From Micromonospora zamorensis (GTDB taxonomy: Bacteria; Actinomycetota; Actinomycetes; Mycobacteriales; Micromonosporaceae), in contig NZ_LT607755.1 in the NCBI RefSeq assembly GCF_900090275.1, positions 186,001 through 250,000 of the forward strand: DNA of 64,000 nt. Direction: 5' to 3'. How positions within the stretch are numbered: the first letter of the stretch is position 1; each line of letters starts with the position of its first letter. The notes beneath the pieces were generated by a model. The model was not told where the DNA came from, did no database searches, and saw only the letters and a program-made list of their open reading frames with translations. Shown here piece after piece: positions 53,379 to 64,000 of this stretch. A program made the translations under genes and the position numbers.

Positions 53379-54526
53379 GTCAGGTCCTTGCTGAGCAACG
53401 AGGCCACCCAGACGTCGACCCGCTCGCCGCGGTGCTGCACGCCGGCCCGGGCCGTTCCCTCGAACGTGAAGCCCGCCTTCTCGGCCACCCGGCGGGAGGC
53501 GGTGTTGCCCACGTTCGCCTTCCACTCGATCCGGGCCAGGCCCAGCGTCGTGAAACCCCAGGCGCTGAGCGCGACCAGCGCGGCCGGCATGTACCCGCGG
53601 CCACGGGCCGCCGGGGCGGTCATGAAGCCCACGTCGGCCAGCAGCGCGTCGGCGGGGGAGAGCCGCAGGTCGAGCGAGCCCGCGTACCGGTCGTCCGCGT
53701 CGGCGATCACGAAGTGGGCGGCGTCTCCCCGGGCCCAGGCGTCCTGGCCGTGGATCCGGTAACCCTGTGCGTCGGCGCGGTCGTACGGGTCCGGCACCGT
53801 CGTCCAGCGGACGGTCTCCGGGTCCTGACAGGTCTGCACCACGGCGTCCAGGTCCTGCTCCTCCATGGGGCGCAGGCGTATCTCGCCGGCGCCGGCCGTG
53901 GCGAACAGGACGGGCTGCGGGCGGCCGAAGACGGCGGCCCGCCGGGCGGCGAGGGTGCCCGGGCCGGCCGGCCCGGTCGACCCGGGTGCAGGCACCTCGC
54001 CGGGCAGCAGCGACCCGATCCAGGTGTCCGCGCCACGGTGCGGCGTCGGGTGGGCCATCCGCAGCCGGCCGTCGACCCGGAAGCCGGCGCGTAGTGCGAC
54101 CAGCCGGGAGGCGTGGTTGCCCACCTCGGCGTGCCAGATCAGCCGGCGTAGCCCGAGGCTGTCGAAGGACCAGCGGGCCAGCGCCCGGGTGGCCCGGACC
54201 ATCACTCCCCGGCCGCGCGCCCAGGGGGCGGTCCAGTAGCCCACCTCACCGGTGCCGGCCTGGTCGATCGAGATCAACCCGCACGAGCCGAGCAGGTCGC
54301 CGGTGGCCGGGTCGCAGACCGCGAAGGGGGCTCCGGTGCCTTCCGCCCAGGCCTGTCCGCTCACCTCGGTGACGAAACCGTGAGCGTGTTCCGGGCGGTA
54401 TGGGCGGGGTACGGTTGTCCAGCGCTGAATGTCCGGGTCCTGACATGCTCGGTGCACGGCCTCGGCGTCCGCCTCCCGCCAGGGCCGCAGCAGCACGCCG
54501 TCCTCGATGATCTCCACGGGCTCCAC
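53375..54526 (-). CDS. Tandem GNAT acetyltransferase (upstream member)
   Basis: 383 residues, again two GNAT domains: IIEDGVLLRPWREADAEAV with VGYWTAPWARGRGVMVRAT, and IRLRPMEEQDLDAVVQTC with VGFMTAPAARGRGYMPAAL. GTG at 54526 has AGGA 7 bases upstream. It shares architecture with the following gene, suggesting an old duplication; the pair is an operon divergent from secA. Substrate unknown. Confidence 0.85.
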   Translation of the reverse strand: MEPVEIIEDGVLLRPWREADAEAVHRACQDPDIQRWTTVPRPYRPEHAHGFVTEVSGQAWAEGTGAPFAVCDPATGDLLGSCGLISIDQAGTGEVGYWTAPWARGRGVMVRATRALARWSFDSLGLRRLIWHAEVGNHASRLVALRAGFRVDGRLRMAHPTPHRGADTWIGSLLPGEVPAPGSTGPAGPGTLAARRAAVFGRPQPVLFATAGAGEIRLRPMEEQDLDAVVQTCQDPETVRWTTVPDPYDRADAQGYRIHGQDAWARGDAAHFVIADADDRYAGSLDLRLSPADALLADVGFMTAPAARGRGYMPAALVALSAWGFTTLGLARIEWKANVGNTASRRVAEKAGFTFEGTARAGVQHRGERVDVWVASLLSKDLT

Positions 54527-54694
54527 TCGTGCATCCTGCCGTAGCGTTCGCCGACGGCGTAACCGGATAACGTTTGGAGCGTGCGCAGGACGCGAGTTAT
54601 GTCGGGTTCGGCGGGGTCGCGCACCGCCACCAGTGACCATCGGGCCGATGCAGCGCCTACGATGGTTCGAGACTGTCTAGGGGAGCGTTGATCC

Positions 54695-57622
<2,928 letters not shown>

Positions 57623-57633
57623 CCGACAGCACT

Positions 57634-57673
57634 GACGAACGGGTCCCGGCCATCAGGCCGGGACCCGTTCGTC
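57634..57673. terminator. Strong secA terminator
   Basis: Perfect 18-base arms (57634-57651, 57656-57673) with a 4-base loop, 11 bases after the secA stop, followed by GTCTCC. Confidence 0.9.
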
Positions 57674-57708
57674 GTCTCCCGGCCGCACGCCCCCGGTCCG
57701 CGTGGCGA

Positions 57709-57785
57709 TGATCATCTCGGTCTTCAGGAAGTCGGGGTGTCAGCGTCAGGTTGATGGCCCGATTTCCTGAAACCCGAGTTGATCA
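57709..57785. repeat. 28-base imperfect inverted repeat with TGATCA ends
   Basis: Arms 57709-57736 and 57758-57785 match at 24 of 28 positions with a 21-base loop. The inner part (TTCAGGAA.TCGGG) and the ends are shared with the elements at 33390, 58566 and 12197. Confidence 0.85.
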
Positions 57786-57864
57786 AGCCAATCCGGCCTG
57801 GTTTTGTCCGGCTTGGCCTGGCTGGCGCGGTCCGATCCGGCTCAGCGCGATCCTGCTGGTGCGG

Positions 57865-58455
57865 TCAGAGGACGTGCAGGGCGGTGCAGAGCCACCGGCC
57901 CCGACGATGCTCCAGGCGGAGCGCCATTGCCCAGCTTCGGCCGCCCGCACCGGTGAGGACGGCAGCCGCCTCCACTGCGGCCTCGCGGGGTTCGCAGACG
58001 CGTAGGCGCAGCAGCCGGACGACCGGTCGGTTGGCGCGACGGCGAGGTGCGCCGGTCCGCCCGGACGCGCGGGCCAACTCGGTCAGCAGGTCACTAGCTC
58101 GGGGCGGGTCGAGCAGTGCCCGCACCTGCGCGGGGGACCGGTAGCCGTTGATCACCTCCAGGCAGGTGCCGACGAAGCGATGCGCGGCTCGGGTGGCTTC
58201 CGGGGCGGTCGCCGGTGGCAGCGGCGTTACCGGGTGGGTGGTGGATCGGCTCGGCACCGGGCGGAGTGCGCCCCGGTGCTCGGGTGGTCGGACCGGGTCT
58301 GGCCGGGTCGAGGCGAACAGGTCAAGGGCGAGTTGGCCGTGGACGGGTGCCGGCCAGTACGACCCGTCGGCCTCGTCGGCGTATGGCGGGTCGATGGGTG
58401 GGACTGGGCGCAGCCGCACGGGTGGTCGGTGAGGGCCGGGTTGCGCCTGGCTCAT
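57865..58455 (-). CDS. Rv3235-type protein
   Basis: 196-residue actinobacterial protein of the Rv3235 family, usually next to secA. The first 90 residues are proline-rich; the C-terminal domain contains AHRFVGTCLEVINGYRSPAQVRALLDP and the final VVRLLRLRVCEPREAAVEAAAVL, GRSWAMALRLEHRRGRWLCTALHVL. Function unknown. Of two adjacent ATGs (58458, 58455), the second has better spacing from AAGGGGG. It sits between two hairpin elements. Confidence 0.85.
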   Translation of the reverse strand: MSQAQPGPHRPPVRLRPVPPIDPPYADEADGSYWPAPVHGQLALDLFASTRPDPVRPPEHRGALRPVPSRSTTHPVTPLPPATAPEATRAAHRFVGTCLEVINGYRSPAQVRALLDPPRASDLLTELARASGRTGAPRRRANRPVVRLLRLRVCEPREAAVEAAAVLTGAGGRSWAMALRLEHRRGRWLCTALHVL

Positions 58456-58565
58456 CATGGCCCCCTTGATCTTGCGTTTGCCTTCGTTTGCCTTCGACTC
58501 ATCCAATTCTCAGGGATAAAGAGGCCTCGGTCAATGGTTGAGCGACGACCCTGCCGAGCGCACGG

Positions 58566-58646
58566 CTTGATCCACTCGGGTTTGCCGAAGTCGCGGTATC
58601 CGCACGGCCGGGACACCGCGCTTTCCTTGAAACGGAGTGGATCAAG
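58566..58646. repeat. 32-base imperfect inverted repeat with CTTGATCCACTC ends
   Basis: Arms 58566-58597 and 58615-58646 match at 24 of 32 positions around a 17-base loop. Outer 12 bases are identical on both sides. It is the closest relative of the 12197 element, although 46 kb away. Confidence 0.85.
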
Positions 58647-58692
58647 CGCCAACGGGTGAGTGGGGGCGCTAAGACCGGGGGACCAGCCGCTG

Positions 58693-58920
58693 CTACTCCG
58701 GGTCGCGATCGACCAGCGGGTTGCTCTGGACCCACTCCGCAGTCTCGTCGTACTTGCGCGCTATGTACTCCTCCAGGCGCGCGCGCTCGACGCGCCACTG
58801 GCCGCGTCCACCGATCTTGATCGCGGGCAGTTCACCGCTGCGCACCATGTGGTAGACCTGCGAGTCCGACACGTTCAGCTCGGTGGCTACGTCGGAGAGC
58901 AGCAGGAACCTCGGCTCCAC
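58693..58920 (-). CDS. Excisionase/BldC-like small DNA-binding protein
   Basis: 75-residue MerR/excisionase-type winged helix: [22 protein letters not shown] followed by [18 protein letters not shown], then an acidic tail. The size fits BldC-like or excisionase-family regulators; no integrase is near, so a chromosomal regulator role is favoured. GTG at 58920 has GGGAG 5 bases upstream; the longer open frame is not supported. Divergent from the next gene. Confidence 0.85.
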   Translation of the reverse strand: MEPRFLLLSDVATELNVSDSQVYHMVRSGELPAIKIGGRGQWRVERARLEEYIARKYDETAEWVQSNPLVDRDPE

Positions 58921-59126
58921 AGGAACTCCCGGGGTTGATGTCGTTTGGCTCAGTTTGCCACCGACAGCCCGTGCCGCCCAGCGCCGGGCCGTCAGAGTGG
59001 CCAGCCGGACACACCGGCCGGGAACTTCCACCGACCGGAGGCGGGGTGTATGACGGTCACGGCGTGCGGCATGATCTGCGCCCGTGCCGGCGGCCGCCGG
59101 TGGTGGACGAAGCGGGGAGACGACCG

Positions 59127-59636
59127 GTGACCGAGGAGCTTGTCCGGGTGTACGTGCCGGCGACCGTACCGATGCTGACCCGGCTGCGTGAGGAGGGGCT
59201 GGCTGCCGACGATGCGCATGCCGTGACCCCGGCGCTGCGTGAGTGGTACGCCGAGGGCGACGAGGAGGAGCTGGAGTACGTCGCGTTCACGCGGGCCGCC
59301 CAGGACGCGCTGCACCTGCTCCGGGAGGACCCGACGGCGCCCCGCCGCCGCGTCGTCGTCTCGGTCGACCTGCCGGCCGGCGCGGTCGGGCGGGGCGACG
59401 GTGAGCTGGGTTCCAGCATGGTGGCGCTGGCCGACGCCGTGCCGGTTGGTGCCATCGCGGCCATCCACGTGGATGGAGCGGACGCGGTCGAGGACGTCAC
59501 GGCGGCGGCCGACGTGGTGACCGAGGCCGCCGCTGGCGACCCCGATGCCCAGTTCGCCGTCGACGGCGCTGAGGACCACGAGCTGGAGTGGTACGACGTG
59601 ACGGAGCTGGACCTGCTGCTGCGCGCAGTCAGCTGA
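59127..59636 (+). CDS. Hypothetical protein (DUF6912-like)
   Basis: 169-residue acidic soluble protein. Starts [21 protein letters not shown] and includes [25 protein letters not shown], then [10 protein letters not shown] and [15 protein letters not shown]. It resembles an actinobacterial family of unknown function seen near secA/prfB. GGGGAGA precedes the GTG at 59127. It converges on the membrane-protein gene with an 18-base gap. Confidence 0.78.
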   Translation: MTEELVRVYVPATVPMLTRLREEGLAADDAHAVTPALREWYAEGDEEELEYVAFTRAAQDALHLLREDPTAPRRRVVVSVDLPAGAVGRGDGELGSSMVALADAVPVGAIAAIHVDGADAVEDVTAAADVVTEAAAGDPDAQFAVDGAEDHELEWYDVTELDLLLRAVS

Positions 59637-59654
59637 GCCGGACGCCGGACGACG

Positions 59655-60746
59655 TCAGCGGGACGGGTCGGCCTTGGCCGGGTCCGCGTCGAACGTGCCG
59701 AACGTCTCGGCCGGGCTGGCCTCGTCGTCCTCGGGGTCGACCCGGGCCGCGACGGGCTCGGGGCTGTCGTCGGGTTCGTCGTCGGTGTGGGCCGGGCCGA
59801 GGGTGCGGCCGAACGCGATGAGCGCGGTCAGCGCCCCCACGAAGAGCACCCAGATTCCGTTGTCCACCCGCGACGTGCCCAGCGAGGTCTGCGCCACCGC
59901 GTCGGCTTCGCTGAGCGCGCTGGCCAGGTCGAGCAGCGACCGGCCACCGATCCGGATGATCATCTCGGCGAGCAGCAGGAGCAGGCCGGGGCCGGCGCCG
60001 GCGAGCAGGTACGCCGGCCAGCGCAGCGCCGGGGCCGCTGGGTCGTGGCGGAGGGCCCGACGCCGCGCCCAGGTCAGGTAGCCGAAGGCGAGGAGCCCGG
60101 CGAGTAGCCCCGCGACGAGTGACTCGGTGCGGGACACCCACTTGGCCGCGTTGACCACCGACTCCTGGCTGTCGCCGGCCCCGAAGAGGTCGAACAGCGG
60201 GTCCCGGGCGCGGCTGAACGCGACCACGAAGATCAGGGTGCCCAGCGCGGCGGTCACCACAGCGCCGACCGCCGGGGCGGACCGTGCGCCGGCCACCGCG
60301 CCACCGATGATCGCCGCCGCCGCCGTGGTGCCGGCGATCACGTTGGTGGTCGCGGTGTCGAAGTAGGTGAGGTTGATCGCCAGCGCGGCAGCCAGACCGA
60401 CGAGCATCCCGCCACCGATCGCCCCGGCGAAGCGCAGGGTGGCCCAGTCGCCGTACCGGCGGGACAGCAGGTTGCCCGCGGCCAGCGCGACGGCCGCGCC
60501 GGCCACCAGCGCGGCCGAGATCACGCCGGGCAGGGCGAACGCGGAGAGGCTGATCGCGGTGACCCCGGCGGCCGCCGAGGTGGTGGCCTCCCGGGTGGAC
60601 CAGAGCATGGCGGTCAGCCACCCGAGCGCCAGCACCGCGAGGATCGCCGCGCCGGGGGCGGGCAGCGGCCGGCTGCTGGGGCTGGCCGCGTCGGCCGACG
60701 GGTCGTCCGACTCCGCGGCCGGGACGCGGCCGGGCTGCTTGGTCAT
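59655..60746 (-). CDS. Multi-spanning membrane protein
   Basis: 363 residues with about eight hydrophobic segments, a 25-residue Ser/Pro/Ala-rich head and an acidic C-terminal tail (DDEPDDSPEPVAARVDPEDD). No transport motif is recognised. ATG at 60746 has GGGGAG a few bases upstream. It is transcribed away from pruA. Function unknown. Confidence 0.8.
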   Translation of the reverse strand: MTKQPGRVPAAESDDPSADAASPSSRPLPAPGAAILAVLALGWLTAMLWSTREATTSAAAGVTAISLSAFALPGVISAALVAGAAVALAAGNLLSRRYGDWATLRFAGAIGGGMLVGLAAALAINLTYFDTATTNVIAGTTAAAAIIGGAVAGARSAPAVGAVVTAALGTLIFVVAFSRARDPLFDLFGAGDSQESVVNAAKWVSRTESLVAGLLAGLLAFGYLTWARRRALRHDPAAPALRWPAYLLAGAGPGLLLLLAEMIIRIGGRSLLDLASALSEADAVAQTSLGTSRVDNGIWVLFVGALTALIAFGRTLGPAHTDDEPDDSPEPVAARVDPEDDEASPAETFGTFDADPAKADPSR

Positions 60747-61129
60747 CGTCTCCCCTTCGAGGCGGCAGGTCACCGACCATTCAGGGTACGCGGGCCCGCC
60801 GGGTCACCCGCCGCCCCGGGACGACCGCGAGGGAGTACGCCGGGGCGGGGCTCCCCGGGTGTGCAGGCGACGCGGTCACTCGACGGGTGGGTGAAGGGCT
60901 GCCGGTGTACGGGCGGGTCGTCGGATCGAGCTCGATCGGTAAGGGGAGGAGGGGTGGGTCGGTCCTTGGCGAGGGCGGTGGCGGAAGTGGGGCGTGCAGC
61001 CCTTCGTGGGAGAATCACGGGAGGTCCCGCCGCTGCTCGGCCCTCCCGGGTAGCGTCCGGTGTCCGGCCGTCCGGTCGGTGCCTGCGGGTCCGGTTTCGC
61101 CACTGCTGTCGAGATCGCCAGGAGCCTTG
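60747..61129. other. 383-base divergent intergenic region
   Basis: No gene recognised. It contains the 14-base palindrome GATCGAGCTCGATC (60924-60937) and several GGGAGG/GGGAGA runs; the pruA ribosome site AGGAG stands 5 bases before 61130. Promoters for both flanking genes are expected here. Confidence 0.5.
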
Positions 61130-62758
<1,629 letters not shown>

Positions 62759-62769
62759 CCTGCGGCGAC

Positions 62770-62804
62770 GACCCGCCGGCGGTGCGCGGAGCCGCCGGTG
62801 GGTC
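62770..62804. terminator. Hairpin after pruA
   Basis: 13-base arms (62770-62782, 62792-62804) with one mismatch and a 9-base loop, 11 bases after the pruA stop. Confidence 0.7.
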
Positions 62805-62935
62805 GGCCGAGGGTCCTGATCCATCGAAAGTCCTCAACGGACAGTCTGTCGCCGACAGTGCACTTAGGAAGTCCTGTTGGGTGGCAAACTGGCAAATCCT
62901 GGACGCCGCGTGCGCAAAGTGGCAGCGTAGTGGGC

Positions 62936-63451
62936 ATGGCGGATTCCGGAGTCAACCCTACGGCGGCGGCCCTGCTCGGGCTCCTCCACGAGGGCCCGAT
63001 GACAGGCGGTCAGTTGATGGCCGCCGCTGAGCGCCGTCTGGCGCCGTACTGGTCGATGACCCGCAGCCAGGTCTACCGCGAGTTGCCGGTGCTGGCCGAG
63101 CGGGGTTTCGTGCGTCTCGGTAAGCCGGGGCCGCGGATGAGCCAGCCGTATTCACTCACCGCCAGTGGGAAACGGACGTTTTCCCGCTGGCTCGCGGAGA
63201 ACCCGGGGCGGGACACCATCCGCAACCCGATCGCGCTGCGGATGGCGTTCGGCAACCTGCACTCGGCCAGTCAACTGAAGGGCCTGTACGCCTCGGCCAA
63301 CGAATACCACACCGAGGCTCTCGCCCAGGTCCGGGAACAGGTCAAGAACGCCAAACGGGACGGCGAGACGTACGACGCCAGCGCGCTGGAGTTCGCCGTC
63401 GCCTACCACCGGGCGGCCCTGTCGTGGTTGAAGACCGCCCCAGTCGGGTGA
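62936..63451 (+). CDS. PadR-family transcriptional regulator
   Basis: 171 residues. The N-terminal winged helix reads [39 protein letters not shown] and [13 protein letters not shown]; the C-terminal part is a helical dimerisation domain. PadR proteins usually repress genes near by, or themselves, in response to small aromatic or drug-like ligands. The ATG at 62936 follows closely on GTAGTGGGC; GTG at 62930 is also in frame. GGCAAACTGGCAAA just upstream is a short direct repeat that could be part of the operator. Confidence 0.88.
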   Translation: MADSGVNPTAAALLGLLHEGPMTGGQLMAAAERRLAPYWSMTRSQVYRELPVLAERGFVRLGKPGPRMSQPYSLTASGKRTFSRWLAENPGRDTIRNPIALRMAFGNLHSASQLKGLYASANEYHTEALAQVREQVKNAKRDGETYDASALEFAVAYHRAALSWLKTAPVG

Positions 63452-63515
63452 CCTCCGGCCAGTTCGCGCATCCAGAACGAGCTGGGCGGCCTGCGGCACA
63501 GTACCCTTATCTGTC

Positions 63516-64000
63516 GTGACCGCTGCCGATTACGCCGAACAGCTCAAGGAACTCGACGCGACCCTGCGAAACATCGAGGCCGTCCTCAACCTCGACCGCC
63601 TCCACGAGGACAAGGCCCGCCTTGAGCAGGAGGCGTCCGCCCCCGACCTCTGGGACGACCAGGCCAAGGCTCAGCAGGTGACCTCACAGCTGTCGTACGT
63701 CAACGGCGAGATCAGCAAGCTGGGCAGTCTGCGTTCCCAGCTCGACGACGCCCGGGTGCTGCTGGAGCTGGCCGAGGCCGAATCCGACCCGGGTGTGCTC
63801 ACCGAGGTCGAGGGTGAGATCACCGGGCTGACCAAGGCCATCCAGGAGATGGAGGTCCGCACCCTGCTCTCCGGCGAGTACGACTCCCGGGAGGCGCTGG
63901 TCGCCATCCGGGCCGGCGCCGGTGGCGTGGACGCGGCGGACTTCGCCGAGATGCTGCTGCGGATGTACCTGCGCTGGGCGGAGCGGCACGGCTACCCGAC
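63516..64000 (+). CDS. prfB: Peptide chain release factor 2 (5' part)
   Basis: Starts with a GTG at 63516 and is open to the right edge; 161 codons are present. The N-terminal helical domain is recognisable ([35 protein letters not shown]), and the end [22 protein letters not shown] matches the start of the core of RF2. RF2 recognises UGA and UAA stop codons. No in-frame UGA programmed frameshift site of the E. coli type is seen in the first 30 codons. Confidence 0.95.
   Translation, partial: MTAADYAEQLKELDATLRNIEAVLNLDRLHEDKARLEQEASAPDLWDDQAKAQQVTSQLSYVNGEISKLGSLRSQLDDARVLLELAEAESDPGVLTEVEGEITGLTKAIQEMEVRTLLSGEYDSREALVAIRAGAGGVDAADFAEMLLRMYLRWAERHGYP

Noticed and set aside
58693..58920. Excisionase of an integrated element
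   Set aside because: No integrase, attachment site or other mobile gene near by; the surroundings are conserved backbone genes.

Overview
The window is high-GC DNA with dense genes, many GTG starts and frequent 1-4 base stop/start overlaps. Marker genes (WhiB, MtrA-MtrB-LpqB, coenzyme F420 biosynthesis, XRE/DUF397 pair, DUF3499, Rv3235-type protein, long-form HPF) indicate a filamentous actinobacterium. Gene content and the recurring TTGATC-ended intergenic hairpins suggest Micromonosporaceae, most likely Micromonospora or a close relative. The taxonomic call rests on gene recognition by eye, not on a search.

Backbone. Coenzyme F420 genes (cofD, cofE, and fbiC nearby) lead into whiB, a zincin-fold protein without its metal motif, and a DUF3499 gene (1-10.9 kb). 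After an interruption the backbone resumes at 35.5 kb with manB, Trm112-like, SIS-domain, CDF transporter, manA and ahcY. Iron uptake efeUOB follows, preceded by a DtxR/IdeR-type iron box. Then come mtrA-mtrB-lpqB, comF-like, hpf, two tandem-GNAT proteins, secA, a Rv3235-type gene, a small excisionase-like DNA-binding protein, pruA, a PadR regulator and the start of prfB, which runs off the right edge.

Accessory block, about 10.9-35.5 kb. It lies between DUF3499 and manB, which I recall as close neighbours in other actinobacteria. It holds: an XRE/DUF397 pair; a polyamine ABC transporter (potD-potA-potB-potC); an aldehyde dehydrogenase with DUF779 partner and GAF-domain regulator; a VanR/VanS-like two-component system running into a PLP enzyme, a D-Ala-D-X ligase and a VanX-type dipeptidase; a tandem double-psi-barrel exported protein; a polymorphic-toxin locus; and endonuclease V.

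Toxin locus, 26.4-33.4 kb. A three-part protein (immunity-like N-terminus, YwqJ-type deaminase with HAE and PCxxC, SUKH-like C-terminus) stands divergent to a YbaB-like gene, a WXG100-like gene and a 1378-residue toxin. The toxin has a WXG-type N-terminus, a papain-fold domain with a visible C/H/D triad, and a low-GC C-terminal module that resembles a RelA/SpoT nucleotide synthetase. A small candidate immunity gene overlaps its 3' end. This is the best candidate here for a little-described system.

Other points: several intergenic hairpins ending in TTGATC recur across the window; a cell-wall remodelling cluster pairs a fold-type II PLP enzyme with a D-Ala-D-X ligase and VanX in the absence of VanH; two small genes (24 and 52 residues) are easy to miss. 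No tRNA, rRNA, CRISPR array, transposase or integrase was recognised.
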